From: DSNY01 sp016861185
Lineage (GTDB): Bacteria > Pseudomonadota > Gammaproteobacteria > Burkholderiales > Burkholderiaceae_F
Length of the DNA stretch: 13,497 bases
Direction of reading: 5' to 3'
Assembly (NCBI GenBank): GCA_030263275.1
Contig: SZOR01000108.1
Span: 1-13,497, forward strand
Of the stretch, positions 1 through 7,154 are shown in pieces. Under the pieces are notes generated by a model. That model was not told the DNA's origin, made no database searches, and saw nothing but the letters and a program-made list of their open reading frames with translations. Every line of letters begins with the position of its first letter. Positions within the stretch are counted from its first letter, which is position 1. Both the position numbers and the translations under genes were made by a program.

Positions 1-570
1 GACGCGATCGTGATGCCGGTCTGCAATTCGGCCTTCGATCGCGAATCGGCCGCGGAGTGTTACGCCGAGCTGCTGACGCTGCCGCGGGTGGCGAGCGGCC
101 GCTGCAAGGTCGCGGCGGTCGGCATGCGGCTCGACGCGCGCACGAAGGCGGGCGAAACGATCCGGCTGTGGGCGGAATCATTGAGCATCGCTTTCATCGG
201 CGCGCTGCGCGAAACGCAGACCTACGTGCGCTGCGTCGATCAGGGTCTGAGCGTGTTCGACCTGCCGCCGTCGAAGGTCGAAGCGGACCTCGCGCAATGG
301 CAGCCGATCCTGGAATGGCTCGCGCCGGTGCTCGACGCCTCCGCGCGTGCGGCAGCCCCCGAAAGGCAGACCGCAACCGTTCGCGCCGAGGCGCCGAAGC
401 CGGTCGAGCGCGATGCGGCGGCGAACGTGCCGCGCACCGCGCGCGCTCCGCACGGCGGCTCGGTGCTGATGCGCCTCGACGGGTCGTCGAACAAGCCGAC
501 GGTGGCCGCGCGCATCGGAAGGCTGTTCGACGCGCTGTCGATCCCGCGCTTCCTGCAGCGCAATCCGTAG
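1..570 (+). CDS. ParA-family ATPase, C-terminal part (5' end outside window)
   Basis: The frame is open to the left edge, so the GTG and ATG codons at 10 and 13 are internal and the gene begins upstream. The visible 189 residues look like the C-terminal part of a ParA/MinD-type ATPase. They begin with a DAIVMPVCNSAFD strand and helix, matching the 'D-x-I-(I/V)-x-P-v-x-p-s-x-x-D' region that follows the Walker B part of ParA proteins. Next come a CKVAAVGMRLD strand, an IAFIGALRETQTYVRCVDQGLSVFDLPPS segment (ParA-like 'lrdsqnYvrAaeqGlgiFdl'), and a short helix ending QPILEWL. The last ~75 residues are an Ala/Pro/Arg-rich linker closing with a basic amphipathic stretch (AARIGRLFDALSIPRFLQRNP). 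The Walker A motif lies outside the window. Family members position plasmids, chromosomes or protein complexes by ATP-driven dimerisation on DNA or membrane. The cargo cannot be told from this fragment. The family call is firm; the role is not. Confidence 0.8.
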   Translation, partial: DAIVMPVCNSAFDRESAAECYAELLTLPRVASGRCKVAAVGMRLDARTKAGETIRLWAESLSIAFIGALRETQTYVRCVDQGLSVFDLPPSKVEADLAQWQPILEWLAPVLDASARAAAPERQTATVRAEAPKPVERDAAANVPRTARAPHGGSVLMRLDGSSNKPTVAARIGRLFDALSIPRFLQRNP

Positions 571-582
571 CCGCTCCGGCGG

Positions 583-612
583 GTCGCGCGCCGCGTGCGA
601 CCGCGCGGTTTT
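583..612 (+). terminator. Weak intrinsic terminator candidate after the ParA-family gene
   Basis: An 8-bp stem (GTCGCGCG 583-590 with CGTGCGAC 594-601, one G-U pair, CCG loop) is possible just after the stop at 570. A competing 5-bp stem (CCGCG 591-595 with CGCGG 604-608) runs directly into TTTT at 609-612. The U tract is short, so the call is tentative. Confidence 0.35.
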
Positions 613-670
613 CCAAGGGTTATCCCGGACGTGACACGCGCGCGATCGCGCTGATCTAATCCGCGCGCCT

Positions 671-818
671 CTGATGGGGAGTAGCTCGATCGCCCGGCGC
701 AAGACCGGGCGGCTTGCTGCGGCGTCGTCAGCACGGACGGCGAATCGAGCTGGCGCGCGATTTCCCGCCCGGCGCCGCAGAACGGATCGCATACGGCGCT
801 CCGGCCGGCAAGACCAAC
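671..818 (+). promoter_or_regulatory. yybP-ykoY manganese riboswitch upstream of alx
   Basis: The leader carries the conserved blocks of the yybP-ykoY family in order. GGGGAGTAGC (676-685) forms the 5' part of loop L1. A perfect 6-bp hairpin follows (GCCCGG 692-697 with CCGGGC 705-710). Then come GTCGTCA (724-730), ATACGG (791-796), which matches the L3 core, and GGCAAGACC (807-815), the 3' side. A perfect 8-bp helix (CTGCGGCG 717-724 with CGCCGCAG 773-780) encloses the central variable hairpin region. Known members bind Mn2+ between L1 and L3 and turn on Mn2+ exporters, including E. coli alx; the gene downstream here is an Alx homologue. For the switching part, CTCCCC (834-839) is complementary to GGGGAG (676-681). 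GAGGC, which includes the ribosome binding site (862-866), is complementary to GCCTC (667-671). That mechanism is inferred from complementarity only. Confidence 0.88.
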
Positions 819-872
819 AAGGCACAACAACAACTCCCCGGTCCGCGCCAGGCCGTACAACGAGGCATTCCC

Positions 873-1895
873 ATGATGACCATCGGCACGCCGCTGATGT
901 GGGCGCTTTTTGCGTCCTTCGTTCTCGCCGCCCTGCTCGTCGACTTCTTCGCGATGTCGAAACAGGGCGCGCACAAGGTCTCGATCAAGGAGGCGGCGCT
1001 CTGGTCGCTCGTCTGGGTCGCGGTCTCCTTCGTTTTCGTCGGCTGGCTGTGGTGGTACCTCGGCGGGCTCGAGGGCAACGCGCTGGCGGACACCAAGGCG
1101 CTCGAGTTCGTCACCGGCTACTTGGTCGAGAAGGCGCTCGCGGTCGACAACATCTTCGTGTTCCTGATGGTCTTCACCTACTTCGCGGTGCCGGCCGAGT
1201 TCCAGAAGCGCGTGCTGATGATCGGCATCCTGGGGGCGCTCGCATTGCGCGCGGTGATGATCCTGATCGGCGCCTGGCTGATCGCGCAGTTCCACTGGGT
1301 TCTCTACCTCTTCGGCGCGTTCCTCGTGTTCACCGGCGTCAAGATGTGGTGGGCGGCCGGGCAGGAGCCCGACCTCGAAGCGAACCCGGCGCTCGCCTGG
1401 ATGCGCCGGCGCATGAAGATCGCGCCGGACTACGACGGCGAGAAGTTCTTCACGGTCGTCGACGGCGTGAAGATGGCCACGCCGCTTTTCGTCGTGATCG
1501 TGCTGATCGGCATCGTCGATATCGTGTTCGCGGTCGATTCGATCCCCGCCATCTTTGCGATCACGACCGACCCCTTCATCGTGCTGACCTCGAACGTGTT
1601 CGCGATCCTCGGGCTGCGCGCGATGTACTTCCTGCTCGCCGGCATGCACGAGCGCTTCCACCTGCTGTCCTACGGACTGGCGATCGTGCTGGGGTTCATC
1701 GGCGCCAAGATGCTGCTGGTCGACATCTACAAGATCCCGGTCGCGTGGTCGCTCGCGTTCACCGTCGTCGTGCTGGCGGCGACGATGTGGCTGTCGCTGC
1801 GCACTCCTTCAAAAGGCAGACCCGGTGGCGCCTATCCGTTCCGCGCCAAACAGGCCGAGCCATCGCCGCGATCGGCACCGCTTCGGCGCCCTTGA
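873..1895 (+). CDS. alx: TerC/Alx-family membrane protein, likely Mn2+ exporter
   Basis: This 340-residue polytopic inner-membrane protein closely resembles E. coli Alx. It shares the N-terminal 'GTPLLW...GAH...AAAWSLVWV' pattern (here GTPLMW, GAHKVSIKEAALWSLVWV), 'TGYL(V/I)EKxLAVDNxFV' at about 82-96, the long 'GAFL(V/L)FTGVKM' segment at 148-158, and 'IVFAVDSIPAIFA(I/V)TTDPFIVLTSN' at about 217-241. The conserved acids in the two VD(N/S) motifs (D92, D222) lie in predicted membrane helices and are the likely ion path. About nine hydrophobic segments are visible. The C-terminal ~30 residues are a basic, Pro-rich tail. The frame stays open upstream to 714, but that would place coding sequence inside the riboswitch. 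ATG 873 matches the family N-terminus and has a CGAGG site (861-865) at suitable spacing; ATG 876 is also possible. Alx proteins export Mn2+, and the riboswitch ahead fits induction by excess Mn2+. The substrate is inferred from family and leader. Confidence 0.92.
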   Translation: MMTIGTPLMWALFASFVLAALLVDFFAMSKQGAHKVSIKEAALWSLVWVAVSFVFVGWLWWYLGGLEGNALADTKALEFVTGYLVEKALAVDNIFVFLMVFTYFAVPAEFQKRVLMIGILGALALRAVMILIGAWLIAQFHWVLYLFGAFLVFTGVKMWWAAGQEPDLEANPALAWMRRRMKIAPDYDGEKFFTVVDGVKMATPLFVVIVLIGIVDIVFAVDSIPAIFAITTDPFIVLTSNVFAILGLRAMYFLLAGMHERFHLLSYGLAIVLGFIGAKMLLVDIYKIPVAWSLAFTVVVLAATMWLSLRTPSKGRPGGAYPFRAKQAEPSPRSAPLRRP

Positions 1896-2042
1896 ACTGC
1901 CGGTTTTCCGACGCGAATGCACCGCTGTCCGGTCGATCCACGGCGCGTCGGTGGCGGGACCGTCGTCGGCGTGAATTGCGTCGCCGCCGGGACGCGGGCG
2001 AAGCAAGGGGCGCGGGGCTTCTGACGGCCGCTGCGGCGGCGG

Positions 2043-5000
2043 CTACTTGACCCGCGTCGCGAGTTCGCGGCAGCGCGCCGCGTCGAGCGGCTGGCCCGCG
2101 GTGCGGAAGCCGTCGGCTGCTGCGGCGAAGTGCGCGGTTGCGCTCGGTGCGTCGCCGCGCGCCAGCGCAAGATGCGCGCGCACCTCTTCGAGCGCGGCGT
2201 GCCACGCGGGCAAGCGCATCACGACCTGCGCCAGATACACCACCGCCTGCTCGTACCTCTCCGCCAAGTCGATGCGGCGCGTGCGCGCCGCAGCGATCGC
2301 CGCCGGCACGGCGAAAGTGATGCGGCAGCCCGGGCAGGTTTCGAGGGGTCCGCGCACCGCGTCCTGCGCGTCCTCCAACGCGGCGAGCGCGTGCTGCGGA
2401 TCGTCGTGCAGCGCGATGCGGGTGCCGTAGATGCGGTCGAGCAGATGAAAGCCGATGTCGGTCTGGCGCGCGAGGTCCAGCGCTTCGTCGACCAGGCGCG
2501 CGGCAACATCGCGCTGACCGCGATACAGCGCGACTTCTGCGCGCCGCTGCAGCGCGAGCGCTTCGCCGGTATGGCCGCCGATCGCGCGGTGCAGCCGGCC
2601 GCCGATCGTCAGGTGCGCTTCGGCAGCATCGAGCTGCCCCGACAGCAGCTCCGCCTCACCGCGCAGCGTGACGCCGAACGCATGGCCGCGCGCCGCACCG
2701 AGCCGCTGCGCCTCGGCGGCGAGCGCGTCGGCGAACGAGATGACGTCGGCGTACGGTCGGGCACCGTACAGAAAACGCTGCGTGATGCACAGATGGCCGT
2801 CGAACACGCGCAGCGCGAGATGCGGGACGTGCTGCGTCTCGTGCAGATCGGCCCAGACGCTGCTGTGCAGTTCGCCGCGCGCGTGCGCCGCGGCGGCCTG
2901 CGCCCAGGACGCCACCACCAGCGCGGCCGTGTCGCCCGTCTGCAGCGCGAGGCGCCGCGCCTCGGCGGCCTTGCGCGTGCCCGCGGCCGGATCGCCGAAA
3001 CCGAGCGCGGCGGCGCCGCTCAAGGTCAAGGCTTCCGCCAGGCGGCCGTCGATCGTCGACGGCGTAACGCCTTGAAGCCTCAGCAACGCGCCTTTCGGAT
3101 CGCCGCCCTTGATCTGAGCGAGCGCCGCTTTGGCGCGCAAGTCGTGGCACATCGGCTCGCCTGCGGCCTGGGCCGCGGTCTCGTACGCGTCCAGCGCACG
3201 CAGATCGCCCATTGCGTCGAGTGCTTCGGCATGCAAGCGCAGCGCTTCGACGTGTCGCGGCGCATGCGCCAGCAGCGGCCGGAGAAACTGCAGCGCATCG
3301 GCGAACGCGGCGATGCCCATCGCGTGCTGTGCGGCGGCGAGCAGCCACGGCTGCGCCTCTTCGGGGCACTCGCCCGCAAGCCAGTGCCGCGCGATCACGC
3401 CGGGCGCGGCATTGAGCGCCGTCAGCCGCTGCGCGGCGTCGCGGTGGACGGCGAGCCGCCGGTGCGGGGGGATCTCGTCCACCAGCGCCTGCCGCACGAG
3501 CTCGTGGCGAAAGCGATAGCGGTCGCCCGCGATCACGAGCACACCCGCGCGCAGTGCTGCGTCGAGCAGCGCGAATGCCTGCGCTTCGTCGCCGCCCGCG
3601 AGCGCAACCACGGTGGCGGTGTCGAGATCGTCGCCCGCCAGCGCCAGACGCCTGAGCGCCGGCAGCGCGGCGTCGCCGGCGTCGCACAAGCGCGCGGTAA
3701 TCGCCGCGCGTGCATTGGCCGGCAGCGGCGTGCTCGCATCGGCGGCGCGTGCGAGTTCGAGTGCGGCGAACGGATTGCCCTCGGCCAACCGCACGATGCG
3801 CGCAACGAGCGCCGCCTCGAGCTTCCGCGGCGCAGCCAGGGCGACCAGTCGTGCGGTCTGCTCGTCGTCGAGCGGACCGAGTTCGATCAGCGCCAGGCGT
3901 CCGGCGCCGACGAGGCGTGCCAGACCGCGCTCCAGCGCCTCCGGTGCCGCGTTCGGACGCAACGCGAGCGCGACGACCACCGGCGTTCCGGTTGCCGCGA
4001 GATGCAGCAGCACGTCGGCATCGGCTTCGTCGACGAGATGCGCATCGTCGACCTGCAGCATCGGCGGGCGCCCGCCCGCAGCGGCAAGCAGCAGCCGGCG
4101 AAGGGCCCCGATGACCTGATGGCGCCCGAGCGGGCCCTTCAGCGGCGCGGCCGGCGCGGCGAGCGGGCTCAGCACCGCGAGCACCGAACGTGCCGGTGCG
4201 CCGACCGCATCGAGCACCGAACGGTTTTCCAGCGCGAGGCGTTCGACCAGTGCCGACACCACTGCATACGGGCGGTCGGCCCGCATCGCTTCGAGCGCGA
4301 TCACGGCCCAGCCGCCCGCGCGCGCAAGGTTCGTGACCTCGCGGCAGAACGCGGACTTGCCGATGCCGGCGGCGCCGCGCACGACCCAGCCGGCGGGGCG
4401 CTCTTCGGGCGCAGCGCGCAGCCAGGCCGAGATCTGCGCCAGTTCGACGTCGCGCCCGACGAAGCGCGGACCGCTCACGCGCAAGCCGCGCACGCATTCC
4501 TCGTAGAGCGACTCGGTCTGCGCGTCGGGCGGCACGCCGAGCGCCTGCAGCGCCGCGCGCAGACGCCCGTACCAGCGGATCGCCGCCGGACGGTTGCCCG
4601 CATCGAGCGCACGCCGCATCAGTGCGCGATGCGCGGGCTCGTCGGTCGGCTCCGCTTCGGCCACCTGCTCCCACAGCCGCGCAGCGCGCAGCAGCTCGAT
4701 ATGACGGGCGCGCAACCGCTCGCGCGGCGCTTCGGCCCACGGCTCGTAGCGGGAATCCGGAAGCAGATCGCCGCCGTACGTGCGCGCGATTTCGGCGCAG
4801 CTGCTCGCGTCGCCGCGCGCCAGCGCAGCGTCGGCCAGTCGCTCGAAGCGTTTTGCGTCGACCGTCACGGTGCGTGCAGGGCAGAGCGCAACATGACCGC
4901 CCTGCAGCACGACCGCATCGGGCAGGCGCAGCGCCTGGCGCGCGTGATGCGCAGCCTTGCGCAGATTGGCGCGGCCCGCTTCCGGCTCGAGCTGCGGCCA

Positions 5001-5174
5001 CAGCGCATCGACCACCTGGTCGTGCGTCAGCCGGTGGCCGTCGGCGAGACTGAGCAGCTGCACGAGCTGCGCCGAGCGCAGGCTCGGCCAATCGTCCGCG
5101 CCGACCTCGGCGTCGCCCACGCGCACGCGAAAGCCGCCGAGCGTATTGATCTCGATGATCGCGTCGGACGCCAT
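2043..5174 (-). CDS. SARP-like BTAD / STAND-ATPase transcriptional regulator
   Basis: This large cytoplasmic regulator has 1043 residues from ATG 5174. Residues ~5-100 form an OmpR-like winged helix (INTLGGFRV... LRSAQLVQLLSL... VVDALWP... ANLRKAAHHAR). Residues ~105-230 are the bacterial transcriptional activator domain (BTAD), ending in the typical GVPPDAQTESLYEE. A STAND/AAA ATPase follows: FVGRDVEL at 238-245, Walker A GAAGIGKS at 267-274, Walker B with D376-D377, and LAEGNPFAALEL at ~463-474 as in MalT/LuxR-type ATPases. The remaining ~560 residues are helical and TPR-like. There is no C-terminal LuxR helix-turn-helix, so DNA binding should be N-terminal, as in SARP activators. A CPGC pair lies at 947-950. 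Other starts in frame are ATG 5195 and TTG 5282; 5174 was chosen because the conserved domain begins just after it, although no start has a strong ribosome site. The gene is divergent from a globin gene, a plausible target. The ligand is unknown. Confidence 0.85.
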   Translation of the reverse strand: MASDAIIEINTLGGFRVRVGDAEVGADDWPSLRSAQLVQLLSLADGHRLTHDQVVDALWPQLEPEAGRANLRKAAHHARQALRLPDAVVLQGGHVALCPARTVTVDAKRFERLADAALARGDASSCAEIARTYGGDLLPDSRYEPWAEAPRERLRARHIELLRAARLWEQVAEAEPTDEPAHRALMRRALDAGNRPAAIRWYGRLRAALQALGVPPDAQTESLYEECVRGLRVSGPRFVGRDVELAQISAWLRAAPEERPAGWVVRGAAGIGKSAFCREVTNLARAGGWAVIALEAMRADRPYAVVSALVERLALENRSVLDAVGAPARSVLAVLSPLAAPAAPLKGPLGRHQVIGALRRLLLAAAGGRPPMLQVDDAHLVDEADADVLLHLAATGTPVVVALALRPNAAPEALERGLARLVGAGRLALIELGPLDDEQTARLVALAAPRKLEAALVARIVRLAEGNPFAALELARAADASTPLPANARAAITARLCDAGDAALPALRRLALAGDDLDTATVVALAGGDEAQAFALLDAALRAGVLVIAGDRYRFRHELVRQALVDEIPPHRRLAVHRDAAQRLTALNAAPGVIARHWLAGECPEEAQPWLLAAAQHAMGIAAFADALQFLRPLLAHAPRHVEALRLHAEALDAMGDLRALDAYETAAQAAGEPMCHDLRAKAALAQIKGGDPKGALLRLQGVTPSTIDGRLAEALTLSGAAALGFGDPAAGTRKAAEARRLALQTGDTAALVVASWAQAAAAHARGELHSSVWADLHETQHVPHLALRVFDGHLCITQRFLYGARPYADVISFADALAAEAQRLGAARGHAFGVTLRGEAELLSGQLDAAEAHLTIGGRLHRAIGGHTGEALALQRRAEVALYRGQRDVAARLVDEALDLARQTDIGFHLLDRIYGTRIALHDDPQHALAALEDAQDAVRGPLETCPGCRITFAVPAAIAAARTRRIDLAERYEQAVVYLAQVVMRLPAWHAALEEVRAHLALARGDAPSATAHFAAAADGFRTAGQPLDAARCRELATRVK

Positions 5175-5339
5175 GTCGTGCTCGTTGCCGCCCATCGCTG
5201 CAGTCTGGTCCGGCGAGAACGAGGGCGCAAGCCCTGCGCGCCGGCGCCGGGGAGGAAGTGAAAGGGGCCACGCGAACCTCAATGCACGAGAGCAAGCATC
5301 GGCCCTGCGATGACGAGCGTCGGAAGAATGGCAGCGCGC

Positions 5340-5384
5340 CGTTCCTGAAACCTTCTCGAGCGGCCCGGGAACGAATCAGGAACG
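5340..5384. promoter_or_regulatory. Candidate operator in the regulator/globin divergent region
   Basis: A perfect 9-bp inverted repeat (CGTTCCTGA 5340-5348, TCAGGAACG 5376-5384, 27-bp spacer) lies between the two divergent genes, about 60 bp before the globin start. GGAACG also occurs as a direct repeat at 5368-5373 and 5379-5384, exactly 11 bp apart. That is the spacing typical of SARP/OmpR-type winged-helix operators. The sites are visible in the sequence; binding by the adjacent regulator is inferred. No convincing -35/-10 pair was found nearby. Confidence 0.4.
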
Positions 5385-5447
5385 CCGACGCCGCACGCTT
5401 GCATCGACCGGATCCAGCACGGACGGTCTTTCATTGGAGGGCGACAC

Positions 5448-5819
5448 GTGAGCCAAACCCAAACATCGTTGTACGAACGCCTGGGGCGTCGCGAAGGCAT
5501 CGAGCGCATCACCCGCAGCATCCTGAAGAATCATCTGGCCAACCCGCTGATCAAGACGCGCTACGAGAACAGCAAGGATCTCGCGCGGGTCGAACGCCGC
5601 GTGGTCGAGTTCTTCTGCGCCGGCGCGGGTGGACCCGAAACCTACACCGGCAGCGACATGCGCGCGACGCATCGCGGCATGAACGTCAGCGAGCAGGAGT
5701 TCGTGACCGTCATCGACGACGTCCTGGCGGCACTGGAAGAGAACGGCGTCGACCCGCCCACGCGCAACGAAGTGCTTGCGATCCTCTGGTCACTGAAGAA
5801 CGAAGTCATTCGGGTGTGA
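5448..5819 (+). CDS. glbN: Group I truncated hemoglobin
   Basis: This 123-residue protein is full length for a truncated (2-on-2) globin. It begins SLYERLGRREGIERI, the usual A/B-helix opening, and continues HLANPLI, VVEFFCAGAGGPETYTGSDM and ATHRGMNVSEQEF. H75 in ATHRGM aligns with the proximal (F8) heme ligand. The 'GGP..YTG.DM..(A/T)H.GM..S' block is the group I signature. By alignment with mycobacterial trHbN, the B10 position that often carries a distal Tyr appears to be Leu (L26), so the distal pocket differs from NO-dioxygenating trHbN. GTG 5448 is the start, with GGAGG at 5436-5440 seven bases upstream. Members bind O2 or NO and are implicated in NO detoxification, O2 handling or redox sensing; the role here is not shown. 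The gene stands alone, divergent from the BTAD regulator and convergent with lptG. Confidence 0.9.
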   Translation: MSQTQTSLYERLGRREGIERITRSILKNHLANPLIKTRYENSKDLARVERRVVEFFCAGAGGPETYTGSDMRATHRGMNVSEQEFVTVIDDVLAALEENGVDPPTRNEVLAILWSLKNEVIRV

Positions 5820-5835
5820 GCGGGCGGTCGGACCG

Positions 5836-5849
5836 GCTCGGATCCGAGC
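5836..5849. repeat. 14-bp perfect palindrome after the globin gene
   Basis: GCTCGGATCCGAGC reads the same on both strands, 17 bases after the globin stop. It could form a short hairpin in the globin mRNA 3' end. No U tract follows, so an intrinsic terminator is not established. Confidence 0.4.
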
Positions 5850-5989
5850 GGCGAAAGGGCCGCTTGCATCGGACGCTCGCCGTGCCGACCGGCGCCTGCG
5901 GCGACGGCCGCACACGCAACGGGTCCGTCCTCCGGCGCGGACCTTGCGTCGGTCCGAGGCTTCGGGCGGGTCTTCTCACGGGCCGGGCC

Positions 5990-6011
5990 GCGCGGGTCGG
6001 CCGACCCGCGC
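5990..6011. terminator. 22-bp perfect palindrome at the lptG stop, possible bidirectional terminator
   Basis: The half-site GCGCGGGTCGG (5990-6000) is followed at once by its exact reverse complement CCGACCCGCGC (6001-6011). The palindrome ends at the base before the lptG stop codon (6012-6014 on the minus strand). In RNA from either strand it would fold into a very stable GC hairpin. It sits between two convergent genes, where a shared terminator or 3'-end-protecting hairpin is expected. There is no T run on either side, so Rho-independent termination is uncertain. Confidence 0.5.
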
Positions 6012-7154
6012 TCAGCGCCGCTCGATCCAGTACAGCGCGGTGAGGGCGATGCCGAGCACGACCAGGCTCGGCAGCGCGGCGATCACGATCGGCGGCCAGG
6101 TGTGCAGCACGCCGAGGTGCGCGAACAGCTTGTTCAGCATGTAGAAGCCCACGCCGATCATCACGCCCGAGAAGATCTTCAGGCTCACGCTGCCGGCGCG
6201 CACGTGCAGGTAGGCGAACGGCAGCGCGAGCGCCATCATCACCAGGATCGCCAGCGGGTAGAAGACCTTGTTCCAGAACGCGATCTCGTAGACGCCGGTG
6301 TCCTGCTGGTTCTCGGCGAGGTGCCGCACGTACTGTGCGAGCTTGTACGCCGCCATGCGCTCGGGTTTGACCAGCACGACGCCGAAGATCTCCGGCGTCA
6401 GCTCCGAGGTCCACATCCGCTGCGGCTCGCGCACGATCTGCGTGCGCAGCGAGGTCGGCGCGGTATCGGCGGCGACGAGCTCCGGCACGCGCGTCTGCAC
6501 GAGCTCGGTGAGCCTCCAGTTGCCGCCCGCTTCGCCCGGCACGTAGGCTCCGGACTGCGCCGTGCTGACCGACAGCAGGCGGAACTCGCGGTCGAACTCG
6601 AAGATGCGCCAGCCCTGCGTGCTGCCGTCGGGCCGCACGTCGCGCACGTTGACGAAGCGCAGCCGCTCGACGTTGCCGGCGGCGTCGCGGATTGCGTCGC
6701 GCACCCACACGCCCGAGCGGAACTGCTGCGCGAGCGTGGCTCCGGTGGCCTGCAGTTTGGCGCGCTGGGCGATCCGTTCCGCCGGCGGCGCGACGACTTC
6801 GCCGAGCAGATAGGTCAGCGCGACCAGCACGAGCCCGACGCGCACGACGCAGCCCGCGAGCCGGCGCGTGCTCATGCCCGACACGCGCATGATCGTGAAC
6901 TCGGAGTTCGCCGCGAGCTTCGACAGCGCGTAGATCGTGCCGATCAGCGCGGCGATCGGCGCGAGCTCGTACGCGCGCGAAGGCAGCGACAGCGCGACGT
7001 AGCCGAAGGCCTGCGCGAGCTGGTAGCCGCCGGCGCCGACCTCCTCGATCTCGTTGATCAGGTCGAAGAACGAAAACAGCGCGAGCAGCGCGAACGCGAC
7101 GAACGCGGTGGCCGCCGCGATCTCGCGCCACAGGTAGCGCTGCAGCGTCCTCAT
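6012..7154 (-). CDS. lptG: LPS export ABC transporter permease LptG
   Basis: This 380-residue YjgP/YjgQ-family permease forms, with LptF and the ATPase LptB2, the inner-membrane complex that extracts lipopolysaccharide and feeds the LptC-LptA bridge. The N-terminus MRTLQRYLWREI is typical, followed by a hydrophobic helix and the 'FDLINEIEEVG' motif. Further helices cover the Y-E-L-x-P-I-A-A-L-I-G-T and 'SEFTIMRVSGMSTRRL' (coupling-helix) regions. A periplasmic beta-jellyroll of about 170 residues follows, then three C-terminal helices (WNKVFYPLAILVMMALALPFAY, IFSGVMIGVGFYMLNKLFAHLG, and a final one ending YWIERR). ATG 7152-7154 overlaps the lptF stop as ATGA, with GAGGA seven bases upstream, so the genes are translationally coupled. 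The open frame reaches further upstream, but only as a shadow inside lptF. The length and six-helix layout are normal. Confidence 0.95.
   Translation of the reverse strand: MRTLQRYLWREIAAATAFVAFALLALFSFFDLINEIEEVGAGGYQLAQAFGYVALSLPSRAYELAPIAALIGTIYALSKLAANSEFTIMRVSGMSTRRLAGCVVRVGLVLVALTYLLGEVVAPPAERIAQRAKLQATGATLAQQFRSGVWVRDAIRDAAGNVERLRFVNVRDVRPDGSTQGWRIFEFDREFRLLSVSTAQSGAYVPGEAGGNWRLTELVQTRVPELVAADTAPTSLRTQIVREPQRMWTSELTPEIFGVVLVKPERMAAYKLAQYVRHLAENQQDTGVYEIAFWNKVFYPLAILVMMALALPFAYLHVRAGSVSLKIFSGVMIGVGFYMLNKLFAHLGVLHTWPPIVIAALPSLVVLGIALTALYWIERR

Noticed and set aside
714..872. Longer N-terminus for the Alx protein from an earlier start
   Set aside because: It would run through the conserved riboswitch blocks and adds Arg/Pro-rich residues absent from Alx homologues.
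240..1661. 473-codon minus-strand frame opposite the ParA gene, riboswitch and alx
   Set aside because: It spans a structured non-coding RNA and two genes on the other strand, and its Asp/Glu/His/Arg-rich translation shows no domain.
1896..2042. Possible terminator between convergent alx and the regulator gene
   Set aside because: Only scattered short GC complementarities were found, with no defined stem plus T tract on either strand.
2130..5261. 1043-codon open frame on the + strand opposite the BTAD regulator
   Set aside because: It is the antisense shadow of a GC-rich gene. Its translation is Arg/Gln/His-rich with no domain, while the minus-strand frame has clear winged-helix, BTAD and Walker motifs.
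6689..6697. CGGATTGCG inside lptG as another copy of the repeat
   Set aside because: It is a single 9-mer in a conserved coding region with no inverted partner nearby, so chance is the simpler explanation.
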